The notes beneath the pieces were generated by a model. That model did not search any database, was not told where the DNA came from, and worked only from the letters and a program-made list of their open reading frames with translations. The position numbers and the translations under genes are program-made. This document shows positions 49,101-61,690 of a stretch of DNA of 64,000 nucleotides, piece after piece. The stretch's first letter is position 1; each line of letters opens with the position of its first letter. Source of the DNA: Absidia repens (taxonomy: Eukaryota > Mucoromycota > Mucoromycetes > Mucorales > Cunninghamellaceae); NCBI GenBank assembly GCA_002105175.1, contig MCGE01000042.1, positions 287,039 through 351,038 on the forward strand. Reading direction: 5' to 3'.

Positions 49101-52100
49101 CGTCCTTTGAGGCAATATCTTCCCGTCATTGGTCTTTCGTAATTGCTGTTCTAGATTTGCTGCAAGATCACTGATCGGCTTATCTGCATGTTCCAGGGGA
49201 CCAATCTTCGTGCCTGATGAAGAATCACGTAATGAGTCGTCCACTTGAGTATGCAATCCAAACTGAATTTTGGGCTGGTCGGAGCTTGGTTGATCCAAGT
49301 TGTTGAAGTAGTCATCCATAGGGTCATCCATCGGCAATGATCCATTACGTTGGCCCCGTCGTGTTGATCCGATCAAAGGCAAAGTACCAGGAATAACAAA
49401 GCCACTTGGAATATCAGATGGTCCCAGCTGTTGAGAAAGCGATGATTTGAATGCATCCGACAGTCCCTCGGCTTTGGGAATAGCTTGATTGGACTAGCCA
49501 AAAAAAAGTAAGTAAGAATCACAATTATTACACATACATATTTGTTCACCTACATCATGGTCTTCACCAGGGGTTCCTTCCAGGATAGCTTGAGCACGAA
49601 GGCGATCGAATGTGCGGGTGCCATCAGGCTGAATCACGGTAAATTGTGCATTTTGTTGGTCCAAATCATTGCTACTGCCACCAGAACTTTGTCGCGCAGA
49701 CAATTGTTGCATATCTTTCAGTTGCTGATCCATTGCCGCTAAATTCGTTTGGTATTCTTGTTGTACATCCTTCAATTTCCGTTGTAAAGTAGTGATAGTG
49801 TGTCTGGACATTCGCAGCAAATCTTCCAAAGAGTTCGTTTTATCCTTCAACTGTCCAATCAAACCATCTAATAGTCGTACAATAAATATAAATTCAGCAT
49901 TATGTCACATTTCGATATTTCCCTCCCTTTCCTGTCTCTATGAATCTTTTTTTTTTCTTACCTCCTTGTAAGCCAACCTCTACTTCCAATTCTTGCTTTT
50001 CCTTGATGGCTTTTTCATACATTTTTTTGGCATCCTTAGCTTCAGCAATGGCAGATTGAAGTTGATCTTGTTCGGCGAATTTTTCAACAAGGGAGGCCAC
50101 AGACCAACCAACGCCACCAGAAAAGTCATTAGACGATAGACCTTTCCTATCCAATACAATTTGTGTAACGAGATTGTCCAGTAGCTGATAATAGCGAACT
50201 CTATTAAAATGAAAAGCATGTGTCAATATAAATTTTGTTTTTGTTTTTCAAATAGAGATTTAATTTCAACTTACTGTACAGGGCCTTGATCTTGAATAAG
50301 AAGTAGATGCTGTAGTGCACTGAGCAAAAAGTCATAGCCTCTTGTTCCCTCCACCCGATGCAGAATCGATTCAAACACGTCCCGTGGGTCGTCCATATTG
50401 TTGATACTTTCATCGTGGTAAGTTTCCTGCATGTCTTCATAATCATTGTCGCTCATCTGTTTATAAATGGAGATATGTCGTCGTAGGTGTTCGTTGTTGT
50501 ATTCAAGCATTTTGTCCATGATCCGTTGAAGTCCACAAGCGTTCAGCTGATTACGGAGGTGCACACGTACTTCTGAATCTTCAATGACCGTAATAAGGGA
50601 ATTGACAAGCATCATATTTGAGAGCTACATAAACCCCACCCCCACCATCAATAATACAAACATACCGAAAAAAAAAGATAAAATGAGCAGCTGCACAAAG
50701 ACCCTAGAGTCACAATGGTTGTTGGATAACTTACCGCATAATCACCCAATTGATTGTCAGGAGTACCACCGAGTCGTTTGACATCCTCGCTAGCACCAAC
50801 AAGACTTCCCATACGCCCTCGACCATCTAGCGTTGCCTCCACAATTTTGAGCCAGCCATCAAAACGACCATATTCATGACGATAATCCTTCAGTTTTTCC
50901 ATCCCTTGCAATACAATTTCTTGACCTTTGGGTAGATCCACGTGACAAACAAACGCGAGTACTTCACACACCAACTTTCTTGTAGTCACAGGGGGAGATG
51001 TCAAAGAGAGCACAATGTGAAAGATACACTGAGGATTGGCAATCACTTCCCGAGCACCCCACTATCAATACGACACAATTGGTTAGTTTCATAATATCCT
51101 TTTCATTTATCATTCCACTTACCCTGTTGTTGATCAAAGATTTGAAACATTTGAGAATTTCCGCTTCCATTTGTAAATCGGCATCCGTTCTAATAAAATA
51201 AAACAACCATTTAGAATTTTCTATATAATGTTCATATAGAAAACGCGTATAAAAACTTACTTTTGTTCCCGTTTGTTTAAAATCCCAATGACATTAGTGA
51301 TGACTTGCAAACCTCTCGATTCGATGAATTGCCGAACCCAGCTATATATATATAAAATAAAAAAAAATAGATGGTGTGGGTTAAATGATGTTGTATGTCA
51401 CAATTACCTTCGGTCACCTCCCCTCTATAACTGCTTCTAATTACCTTAATGGCATAGTACGAAGACTTACAGCCAAATGGGCCACCATCCTAGGAGTGAC
51501 ACCAGACATGTCAGGCTGCAAGAATTGTTTGATGTAGAATTCAGGTGTACTTTTTTCAGGTTCCTTGTATTCTTGGTGATTGTTGTTTCTTCTGCTTGAT
51601 GAGCTTGGCACAGGTGCTGGTGAGGTGGTGTCAGCCTGCTTGTCTTGTGACACCATCAACCATTTCTTATTTGTTGGGAAGGAAAGCATAGCGGCGCGAG
51701 CATTGCCATCGTGAATACCGCGACGAGTCTAGATTATATCATAAAGGGAAGTGTAAGAGAAGGAGAAACAAGAAAAGAGGGGGGGGGCAAATACAATCCG
51801 GCCTTTTTTTTGTTAATGATCAATTCAACTATAATTCCACTTACCAACATTTTTTCGAAAAGTGCCTCCACCTCCCTTTCGGATAAACCATTATATGTAG
51901 CGGGTGCTGCTTCGACGACATGTGCTGTTTGAGAGTTTGTTGGAGATAGGTCGCCTATTAAGAGAGAGAGAGAGAGAAAAAAAAAAGGAGTCAAAAAGAA
52001 GAAGAAGAAAATTGAAGTAAAGTAAAATATAAGTGCTTTACCGCCTCCATAATAATCATCTAGGGTGTAAGAGTCAGTAGCATTATCTGCATAAGACTGA

Positions 52101-52243
52101 TCCACAGTAGTTTGAGATGACCAAGTTCTTGGAGGAGGAAGTATGCCAGTGTCGGTATTAGGGTGGGCTTGTTGTGAAGCAGGAGAATCCAAAGTCGCCC
52201 TGGGACGCTGCTTGGACTTTTTGGACATTCCAAACAAATCCAT
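46162..52243 (-). CDS. Diaphanous-type formin (GBD-FH3-FH1-FH2-DAD)
   Basis: Actin nucleation and elongation factor expected at growing tips and septa, controlled by Rho GTPases; 1575 residues in 17 exons. Exon limits: 52243-52042, 51954-51845, 51728-51445, 51341-51261, 51189-51123, 51061-50735, 50624-50275, 50200-49962, 49867-49554, 49493-47987, 47907-47690, 47587-47501, 47444-47376, 47300-47217, 47142-46714, 46609-46483 and 46394-46162. The GBD starts near residue 85 (LSEREVEALFEKML), and FH3 extends to about 470 (WVRQFIESRGLQVI, VCEVLAFVCHV). A coiled coil spans about 500-620. FH1 (about 920-1070) has at least six proline runs. FH2 (about 1075-1460) has LQWTKMQTNFINKTVWA, LLAKFKHITFADV, LILVLGNYMNGTTFQGGAFGV and LLHFLVDTVE. 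The C-terminal DAD (about 1509-1540) reads MDNLLDRLRAGE, then a basic KRRGERSAARRQQR. All autoregulatory parts are present, so it should be autoinhibited. It corresponds to Bni1/SepA-type formins. Confidence 0.94.
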
Positions 52244-54351
52244 GGTAAATATAATCTAGCAAGGGCACTTGATTCGATATAATGAATAGGTAATAGAACA
52301 GAAAGGAATGGGGGGTGGTGATCAGAGAAACGGTGATGAATGGGAGAAAGAAAGAAAGATGGCGAAAAAGAAAAAAGAAAAATAAAAAAATAGAGCTTGT
52401 CGTCTCGAATTGAATGCTGCACGCACCCTTTTAGGTGTTCAATCTCCGCTAACTTTCTGTCTTTAGGCTTCCCCTATTTTAATACAAGCATGCTTAATAT
52501 GGCTACAAAACTGTTGTTTAGTACCTATTTTAACATCTCCTGTATTTTTATATTGACTTTACTTGCAGTCTATGAAGGCCCAGTGCAAGATGTCATTCAA
52601 ATGCTCCACTATGTGAAGTGGTACAAATACATTATTTAAAGACCGAAATCAATTTTTTCTCTTTTTGCTTTTATTCTTTTACACTTTTGATATTTGGTAT
52701 GTGACCGAAAATAGCTTCCTCAAGGTCAAACCAATGCTACAAATCAATATTACCAACAATCACAATGACCAAGACAATGATGAAAAAAGACTTGTTTATC
52801 TTATCCATTTTCAACTGTTCCTTCATGTCCTCTTTAATCACTGCACAGCAAACTTTTTTTCAATTGAAAAAATCGCTTTCTATTGAATTCAGCTTGATCG
52901 CATGACATCTATTGACGTACCATTTGGTTAGTCACATCATTTGAAAGCAATTGAAAGCAACTACCAGTAGACGGATTCACTGACGTGCCGTTTTAACTTC
53001 ACGTTATAAAATGGCGGCTTTATTATCGAACTCAGCGATCCAATTTGGGTGTCTGTTCTTAATTGGGTTTGGTGGGAAATCTCTACTCTCTATTGAATCT
53101 GTTTAAATGTAGTCACGTGCTGCTTGGTTGCTTTATGGTGATATTATGTTGGGAACACAAAACAACACACCCATTTCGTTGGTGATTTGGCTTTGTATTG
53201 ACTCGATTGAAATATGTTGGCTGGATTTTATACATGAAAATCAAATGGAAACATCAATCTCAACTATTCGTTACTATTGGTTGATGGGTAAGGAGGTACA
53301 TAAACTCTCAAGCATACAAAGAGAAAAAAAGTGGGCTGGTACAGGGATGGATAGGTTTTCAACGTATGTTTACGTTGTATGTATTTTTTAGGCCATATTT
53401 TGTCTGGTGTTTATTACAAGTCTCCATGTGATCGTTGGGTCAAATATTCACATTGGTCGATCTATTTGTTAGAATTCTGATCTCAAGTTAGTGCTCATTG
53501 TGGATTTGTCATTGAATAATACTATGTGTCAATTTACTGTATCCACGCAGAGGGATGGCAAGCAACGGTGTGCCTCAAACGTATTGGTCCAAATGTATGA
53601 AATTGAATTCTAAAAGCTTGTGTGTGGTCAAAATATGATACTCAGTCAGGGCATGTTGAATTCTGATGTTATTTTTAAGGTGAACTCAAGAAAATCGGTG
53701 CCATTGGGTTGGGTTGGGTTAGGTTGGGCAAGCAAAATAAATCTTGGCGTCGCTGGTATTCTTCACGACTGCTACTGCTATATTTCTGGTAGTTTCTTTT
53801 TTTATTACACTTACAGTATGGGACACTTGATCATCATGGCTCTTAGACAGATGACTGCATTTGGAATAAGCTAGCTGATTCTTATTGGTTTAAAAACAAT
53901 GGGTTGGTTGACGATCCTTTAGGTTTACGTATTAGAATTGGTAGGCTGTCTTTAGAAACCTTCGTTTTTTTTAAAATTTTATTTTTTATTTTTTTCTTTT
54001 TTAATTTTTCTTTTTTATTTTGATGATCATTATACTTTTCGATGTGTATTCGTCTTGTTCATTTTTTTTTTTTTGATATAGGGTTTGAAAAGACTAGGAA
54101 AACCCACAGGAAGCAAAATCGAAATGAACATGATTTTGGTATAGTTTGGACCTTAATTTGTGTGATAGGAAAACCGGGAATCTCTCTTGTGTAACTTTTG
54201 GTCGCCGTTGGTTTACATAAATTTGTATTCCACATACTTTTTATTTTATCACCTTTCTTTCCATCGCCCCTCACTTGTCTATTTTTTTTCTTTGAAAAAC
54301 ACCCCATTCCCTTCTTTTATTACCCTCTTCCCCCCCCCTTATATCTTATCC
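52244..54351. other. Intergenic, 2.1 kb, no gene seen
   Basis: Upstream of the formin and of the secreted protein. It is AT-rich; short ORFs at 52397, 53128 and 53620 have no recognisable motif and no splice-compatible neighbours. Pyrimidine-rich runs at 53970-54075 and 54290-54345 precede the next start. Confidence 0.5.
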
Positions 54352-55309
54352 ATGTTCACTATCTTATTTTATTGTCTCTCTCTTTTATCTATCTACGCAT
54401 CGGCTTTACCTTTGAACAATGATCAACAAACAGTCCTTCAACACACCTCATCAACAGTGGAACAAGTTGCTCTCGACTTGAAACCTTATGTGATTCCTTC
54501 CACCATCATCAACTCATATACCCTTTCAAACAGTTTAACCGACTACTATGAAAGTATTGTGGACCAAGTCATGGAAACGACAATTGACGACATTATCACG
54601 TCTGCTCCTCATTCTTACACGTTGCTCTACCCTGACCATGGTAAATTTCTTCTCCTTTTTTTTTTTTTTTTTAGAAAAAAGGTAGACTCCTTTGCTAACC
54701 TAACTTAATATCATTTTCTCTCTTTCTTTCTTCTTTCCTTTAGTGAATGACTGTCAAGCATCTTTATGCCCCTTTATCCATGCTCTTCGTGACCATCTCA
54801 ACTTTATGAGGGCCAATTTGATTGCTTCAGTACGCCCGTTAGTTGATTCCAATTTGCCAACTTTGCCACTCAAAATGACATCTAGCAGCAACGACGACCT
54901 TGCTAGTACAGCACATATCATGGCCACTCAATTGACGGAAACATTGATTGTATTGAATCAACGCATGTCGATTCAATTAGGACTCATCATTAACGCCAAC
55001 GATGCCGCCGACATTATTATACGCCAATCCGTACCTCTCACTAATTCCGAACCTCGTCACTCTCGACACCAACGCCGATCAACTTCCTCATCATCTGCAT
55101 ATACTCGCCGTGCTCCTAACAAATCATCATGGAACTCTGAAGTGACCGATTACTACAACGACAAACAACAATCCAAGGCTACCAAGGCAATGACCGAATG
55201 GCTACACCTCTGGCTCTCTGAAATTGAAAGTATTTTGTATGCTCAATTTGATGATCGAATTCAAGATGTCATTCAAGCAATCATGGAAGACTTTTTAGTT
55301 GAAGAATAG
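54352..55309 (+). CDS. Predicted secreted protein, unknown family
   Basis: Protein of 284 residues. Exons are 54352-54640 and 54744-55309. A clear signal peptide (MFTILFYCLSLLSIYASA) is followed by a mostly helical, Thr/Ser/Asn-rich body. Only two Cys are visible in exon 2 (NDCQASLCPF), close together. A basic Ser-rich stretch (RHSRHQRRSTSSSSAYTRR) near residue 205 could be a proteolytic processing or linker region. The C-terminus has the helical SEIESILYAQFDDRIQDV. There are no transmembrane spans after the signal and no GPI-like tail. A pyrimidine-rich tract precedes the ATG, and AATAAA is at 55485-55490. I do not recognise a family; a lineage-specific cell-surface or secreted helical protein is likely. 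Confidence 0.8.
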
Positions 55310-56280
55310 CCTTATTCTCCTCCTCCTAGTTATATTATTCTCATTTAGTTAGTAGCATACCCCATTCCTTTCCTTTAATTGTTGTTATCCCCTCTTCTCC
55401 TCTTTCATTTATGTCTTTTTGTTTTTATCGACCACCTTCACTTCTTTTGATCTCTGTTTGTACTGTACATATCTATTTTACTGAAATAAAATGAAAATAC
55501 TATTTATTCAATTCAATGGCTCTTTTTTTCTTCTCTGTCGATCGATTTTGCATTAGCTCTTTGATGGTACCTTAATTTGAAAGGCAGAACCTACAGACCG
55601 CACAGATGTTACACAAGTAGAATTTGAAGAATATGAGCAAATATAGTTTCTTTATGAGGTACATAATTTTTTTTATTAAACCCATGTTTTATTTTCATTG
55701 TCTTTATGATTGCTTTATATTGATGATCGTGGATAAGTAATTTTCATTATGATATATTGAAGGGTTATATTAATCATGTTTTTCTATATTATAACTTAAG
55801 TCTGGGTCGCCTCTTGTACTGGCTCCCATCCACTTTCGTGTTTTGGTATGCCGCGAACATAATCTATTATCGACACTAACAGTCCCAACAAAAATCATAA
55901 TGAATACATGTCAAGTCTTTTATATGTAGGACGTTTACACTCCGCTTTGACATCAATGCCGTCCATTCTGAATGACTGCAACAGCGTAGTTAATTTTGTT
56001 GTTGTCGTCAGTCTGAAAATATTAGATGGGATCACAATAATTGATTGACGACTCGTTTTGAAATACACCTAGTTGAAGTGATAGAATAAGGCATTGATAA
56101 ATATGAGGTTCCATCAATCAATACAGGATAAATTCTGACATGACATCTCTTCTGAAGCGGAGTCTACAATCCAGGGCATAGGAAATCAAAGCATGTATTG
56201 TACAGTCTATCACTTCAGAATGAACTTGTCATAGTTTATGATGCATACATGCGTAAAAGTTTAATTTAAGCAAGAAAAAC

Positions 56281-56311
<31 letters not shown>

Positions 56312-56651
56312 AGACCTTATCATATGGTTTGACTTTGGCAGCATTGATTATATATGTTCCATAGTAATGGAAAACCTAACAAATTAAAATCCAGTCGAAA
56401 AATTTTTTATTTGTCCACTGAGAACAAAAGGGAAGTTTTTGCCAGAATTCCCTTACTCTTTCCTTTTGTTTTCACCAACACACTCATTTCCACCTCCCAC
56501 CCTTTTTTTTTATTCAATCTTTGATTTTCAAAACAATCTTTGACTTTATCTTTTGTCACTTGTTCTGATCATCATACTTATATAAAAACAAAGAAAAAAA
56601 TATATATAAAATCAATTTTTACATTCCAAAAAAAATCGAAAAACTATAAAA
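55310..56651. other. Intergenic and PAB1 promoter/leader
   Basis: AT-rich with no gene seen. A 29-nt poly(A) run lies at about 56281-56309, and a TATATAAAA element at about 56578. The last 70 bases before the PAB1 ATG are strongly A-rich. Confidence 0.5.
56580..56651 (+). promoter_or_regulatory. A-rich leader of PAB1
   Basis: The stretch contains AAAAACAAAGAAAAAAATAT and CCAAAAAAAATCGAAAAACT just before the ATG. In animals and plants, A-rich PABP leaders bind PABP itself and repress translation. The same autoregulation here is inference. Confidence 0.4.
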
Positions 56652-58786
56652 ATGTCCTCTCCTATCACCAACGCTGCTGAAGCTCCTGTTGTTCCTCCTC
56701 AACAAGAACAGCCTCAACAACCTCAACAACAACAACCTCAACAAGAAGATGTCAACGGTGCTGTCCCCTCCACCACTGCATCCCTTTACGTTGGTGAACT
56801 CGATCCTTCTGTCACTGAAGCTATGCTGTTTGAAATGTTCAACATGATCGGTCCTATTGCTTCCATCCGTGTGTGCCGTGATGCTGTCACCAGACGTAGC
56901 TTGGGTTATGCTTACGTGAACTTCCACAATGTTGTCGATGGTAAGTGAAAAGCTACCGGTCATTTTGTACTGAAGACAGGAAGATACTGATTTATTATTT
57001 GGTTCTTTTTATAGGTGAACGTGCTTTGGAAACCCTCAACTATACTTTGGTCAAGGGTAAACCTTGTCGTATCATGTGGTCCCAACGTGATCCCTCTCTC
57101 CGTAAGACTGGTTCTGGTAACGTCTTCATCAAGAACTTGGATGTGACTATCGACAACAAGGCTCTCCACGATACATTCTCTGCCTTTGGTAACATTTTAT
57201 CCTGCAAGATTGCTATTGATGAAAACGGAAACTCCAAGGGTTACGGTTTTGTCCATTATGAAACTGAAGAAGCTGCTGAAAATGCCATCAAGCATGTCAA
57301 CGGAATGTTGTTGAACGACAAGAAGGTGTAAGTCAACTATTTTTAGGGATGGGGCGGGTTGGTAAGAGGTTATTTATTTATTTATTTGTTATTGATACTA
57401 ATATCTTTATATACTACATAGGTTTGTCGGTCACCATGTCCCCCGCAAGGAACGTCAAGCGAAGATCGAAGAATTACGTGCCAAGTTCACCAACGTTTAC
57501 GTCAAGAACCTCGACACTGAAGTCACCGACGACGAATTCACCGCCATGTTCACCAAATATGGTCCCGTCACCTCCGCTTTGATCTCCAAGGATGAAGAAG
57601 GTAAATCCAAGGGCTTTGGTTTTGTCAACTACGAAACCTTTGAAGATGCTCACAAGGCTGTCGACAACCTCAACGAAACCGAACACAATGGCAAGACTTT
57701 GTATGTTGGCCGTGCTCAAAAGAAGGCTGAACGTGAAGAAGAACTCCGTCGTCAATACGAACAAGCCAAGATGGAAAAGCTCGCCAAGTACCAAGGTGTC
57801 AACCTCTATGTCAAGAACTTGGATGATGACATTGATGATGAAAAGATCCGTCAAGAATTCTCTGTCTATGGTGTCATCACTAGCGCCAAGATCATGCGTG
57901 ATGATAAGGAAAACTCCAAGGGCTTTGGTTTTGTGTGTTTCTCCTCTCCTGATGAAGCTACCAAGGCTGTTACTGAAATGAACGGTCGCATGATTGGCTC
58001 CAAGCCCATCTATGTCGCTTTGGCTCAACGCAAGGAAGTCCGTCGTTCTCAATTGGAAGCTCAAATGGCTCAACGTAACCAAATGCGTATGCAACAAGTA
58101 AGTCTGACAATCCCTTTCTTCATAAGGAAAAAAAAATTAATATGGTATTGGGTGGAACACTAACATCTTTGATTTTTTTTTTCTAGGCTGTCCCTATGCC
58201 TGGTGCTCCTGGTTATATGGCTGGTGCTCCCATGTTCTACGGTCCCCCTGGTGGATTCATGGGTCAAGGTCAACGCCCCGTGTTCCCCCCTAACGGTATG
58301 ATGCCCCGTCCTCGCTGGGCTCCTCAACCTCAACAAGGTCAACCCATGGGCTATCCTCAAGGCTTCAACCCCAACATGCAAAACCGTCCTCCTCGTGGTC
58401 CTCGCCCCGTCCGCGGTGGTGGTGCTGCCCAAGGTAACCGTCAAGCCGCTGGTCAACGTAAGCAACAACAACCCCGTGCTGCTGCCAACGGTCAAGAACA
58501 ACAACAACAAGACAACGGTGCCTTGACTGCTGCCGCTTTGGCCTCTGCTCCTCCCGAAATGCAAAAGCAAATGCTTGGTGAACGTTTGTATCCTTTGATC
58601 CATGCCCAACAACCCGAATACTCTGGTAAGATCACTGGTATGCTTTTGGAAATGGACAACGGTGAATTGTTGAACTTGTTGGAAGAACAATCTGCTTTGG
58701 ACAACAAGATCTCTGAAGCCATGGATGTGTTGAACGCTCATATCTCTGCTGATGCTCCTGCTGATGCTGAAGAAACCAAGGCTTAA
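56652..58786 (+). CDS. PAB1: Cytoplasmic poly(A)-binding protein
   Basis: Binds mRNA poly(A) tails and links them to translation initiation and deadenylation; 625 residues. Exons are 56652-56940, 57015-57327, 57422-58097 and 58187-58786. After a Gln/Pro-rich N-terminus there are four RRMs at about residues 45-125 ([12 protein letters not shown]), 132-208 ([21 protein letters not shown]), 226-301 ([20 protein letters not shown]) and 330-405 ([20 protein letters not shown]). A Pro/Gly/Met/Gln-rich linker follows, with a C-terminal MLLE domain at about 535-610 ([35 protein letters not shown]). Codon use is strongly biased to C-ending codons and is distinct from neighbouring genes, fitting high expression. 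AATAAA is at 58902-58907. Confidence 0.97.
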
Positions 58787-59718
58787 GAAACATTGGACAA
58801 CAAAAAAAAAGGGGAATTAGCTAGTGGATTGGACAAGAAATGAATATGCATATATTTATGCATATATCGTGTGTGTGTTAATTTATTTATCTTTGAAATC
58901 TAATAAAATTTTATTGTTGGATTTGTCTCAAAATGTTTATTGTTGTTTGTAGTGATGATGGATTTGATTGGAATTGTTGGTGATAATGGTTGTCACTTTT
59001 GTTTTACGTTTGTGGTTAGTCTTTGTTTTGATTATTGCTGTTGATGATGTTCTAGGGCGTGATTTTTTTTTTATTTTATGTTTCTGTTGGTAATATGGTT
59101 CGTTCATATGTGTTATGGGAATGGTGACAAATGGAAGGTTTGGATGAAATATCATACTAGGGAATTTGGGCTTGCGTATTGCATCTTTTTTTTTTCTACA
59201 CATTTAGTATCCACTGCAATTCGAAGTAGTTGACGGAGCTGAGGATTTTGACACCATCTACATCAATCAAGTACTCGAAAAACGCACATCACGAACTATT
59301 TAGTTGTTAGAAATGATCTATAGTTTAGAATTAGCTTAGATAATTGCTAGCATAGTAACTATAGTAGCCATAACGCCTGTTCGTACATCCTTTTATGTTT
59401 TATCAAATAAAGAAAATTTTGTACTATATCATATTCCGTCTAGCACGCATATGCCTATATTCAGATATCCATGCACCCACTCATTCTGTCACTCACCCAT
59501 ATGCAACATATTTATCCACATACGCACAAACATATCATATCTATCCACATGTGCATACACACATCATATATATTCACACACGAACACATATTAACACAAC
59601 TTTAAGAGTAAATTGATGATGTTTATTATAAAAAAAAGAGAGGGTGTCTACATTAAAAATAATTCAAACTACATAATTCAGCTAAACTATAGTGTAAAAT
59701 AGGGGATATTTGCATGTA
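58787..59718. other. Convergent intergenic region PAB1/DUF423
   Basis: 3' flanks of both genes, with a CA/TA-rich imperfect tandem region at about 59455-59600. No gene is seen. Confidence 0.5.
59455..59600. repeat. Imperfect CA/TA-rich tandem repeats
   Basis: Recurring ACATATCATATCTATCCACA-like units of roughly 30-36 bp (ATATCCATGCACCCACTCAT, CATATTTATCCACATACGCA, CATATCATATCTATCCACAT, CATCATATATATTCACACAC). They are diverged from each other. Confidence 0.5.
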
Positions 59719-60249
59719 TCATAGAAGAAGGCAAGCCCAGCCAGCCATCATGCTCAGGCCGCCTAGTGGAGTGACGGGTCCTAATGGTCGGAATTGATCT
59801 CTGTTGAGAGTCAAAAGGTAAATAGATCCACTGAAAGCCAATGTGCCTGCCAAGATACATGGCATGGCAGCAGGGTGAATGCGGCGTACACTAGGGGGGA
59901 CCGACGACAACACCAGTAAAGTCACTGCATTCAAAAGCTGGAATTCAGCGGCCATGCCCCAATTCTAAAACAGAGAAACAATCAAAGTCAGTATCTTTTT
60001 TACTTCAAGGGAGGAGTTCCACGGTTAGAGGAAGAAGGGGGGGAGGCGGGTAACACTCACCCTAATCTTGGTTTGGTCATGATTCACATATTTTGCGAGA
60101 CCATGGGAGCCAAAAGCTGCTAACCCAACAGAAGTCATTCCTATTGATAGAAAAAGGTCCTCATGTTATTTCTTTTATGCACAAGTGAGTAATATAATGT
60201 CTATCTTACCTAATAAACCACCGGCTTTGAAGAAAAAATTCGAGGACAT
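59719..60249 (-). CDS. DUF423/TMEM256-family small membrane protein
   Basis: Protein of 121 residues. Exons are 60249-60210, 60140-60061 and 59964-59719. It matches the family pattern: an N-terminal membrane segment FFFKAGGLLGMTSVGLAAFG followed by SHGL, then NWGMAAEFQLLNAVTLL, PAAMPCILAGTLAFSGSIYL and a C-terminal PLGPVTPLGGLSMMAGW. Four hydrophobic spans are expected. The family is conserved from bacteria (YgdD) to animals (TMEM256) and has no settled function. The AFGSHGL and TPLGG motifs make the assignment firm. Convergent with PAB1. Confidence 0.92.
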
Positions 60250-60579
60250 TGTGAAAATAAACGATTAATTAAATGAAAGGAAAAACACTCACGATATTTT
60301 TTATTTTTCCAGGTGATGTACCCTTTCAATGTAAATTAAAATTCCGACCCCTACCAGCAAACCATTTAATCTTTCGGGCAAGGCTTGAGGCAATCTCCTC
60401 GTAGCACTCCCAAAGTCCGAACAGAATGCCAAATAAAATAAAGTGTGCTGTAGTACTTTTCTTTTTGTCTTACCCATATTGCGTTGTGGAATTGTATGTG
60501 AAAAAAAAATGGTCTAGGTAGTTTGTGACTGAACAAATGCATTCTCCTCGAAACTCTCCAATACGCTTCGACTATTACA

Positions 60580-61690
60580 TTTCTATGCACCCGCCATGGC
60601 CGTTTATTAAAAATTTTCACAACAGCCACGACAGAAAATATTTTAAAATCCGCCCACGTGAATATTTATTTTCGCCCGTTTTTATTTTTTCGGTCGCTTT
60701 CTTTTCTTTTTCGTATTTTTTTTTTTCCCTATAATTTTTCACAATTGTGGCTCCTATGGGATTGTGATGGACTTAGATTAGTACCAAGACTAGTATAGAA
60801 GCGTTTTCAAAAAAGGGAATACAACATACATGGGGAAACCCTTTCATTTTGGATTCAAGATTAAGAACCCACCATTAATTGACATTTTGGAAACTCCAAT
60901 AGCTTAGTTTAGTGTCAGTTTGTACATAGTTTGTATCTATAACGGAATAAAACATGTCTCTTTTTACTTGCTTCAATGAAAAATGTACCGACAGTCTCTC
61001 TCATGTCTTTTGCAATAGATCCCTTTTTTACTACCTCACTTGTTTAGATTAATGTTGAATGCCGTCTTGCTGCAATAAAAGATGGCACTTTCGTCAATGC
61101 CATACCTTGTATTCTACATTATATTATCTCCAATTTTACAATTGTCCCTTTAGGTCAGTATTGAACAGTTCGCAGAGCACTCATTAGTCTCCCCCCATTC
61201 TTCGTCTAATAGATCCCTCCGTTGAATCACTTATTACACCCAACCCCTCCTCTTTAGTTTTAATATCTACCATTATACTTCAATAAAATATTAATTTTTA
61301 TTAACCATTCTCTGACTCATTGTATAAATAAAACGGTAATTGTAACAGTTTTGTGAGTGCCCAACTAAATATGTGATTTCTAGTTCACCTTTAATAAATG
61401 AAGATAAGTCGTTTTGCGCTTGTAGCCGCCTCTCTGGAGCATTTTATACTGCTTTCTAGTTTATTTTTGGGAACTTTCTCCACTCTACGAGTAACGAATG
61501 ATGGGGATGACAGTTTTGGACCACTTAATGTGAAACATACCCCTGTTCCCGCTCTACTATTCATATTAATCAGCCTAGGTATTACCAGTCTCGTTACCTT
61601 CATTAGACTGGACATACTGTATCCAACTCAATATTTTTCTTTTTTGCATGTTGGTTTAATAAAATTAAACTAAAAACAAAAACTCAACTC
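60580..61690 (+). repeat. Dispersed repeat, copy H (full length)
   Basis: It has CCGCCCACGTGAATATTTAT at about 60651, a long pyrimidine-rich stretch, the core at about 60816-60855, GTCTCTCTCATGTC near 60993, CAATAAAATATT near 61281, and a small ORF at 61398-61673 whose C-terminal half (FILISLG, RLDILYP) aligns with copies A and E. It ends with TTTAATAAAATTAAAC. The left edge shares CACCCGCCATGGCCGTTTAT with copy C. Confidence 0.78.

Noticed and set aside
48109..49110. 333-codon plus-strand ORF, Gly-rich
   Set aside because: It is the antisense shadow of the formin FH1 region; CCN proline codons read as GGN glycine on the other strand.
57474..58741. Minus-strand ORFs of 207 and 193 codons
   Set aside because: Shadows of PAB1 exons 3 and 4, caused by its strong codon bias, which removes stops from the opposite strand.
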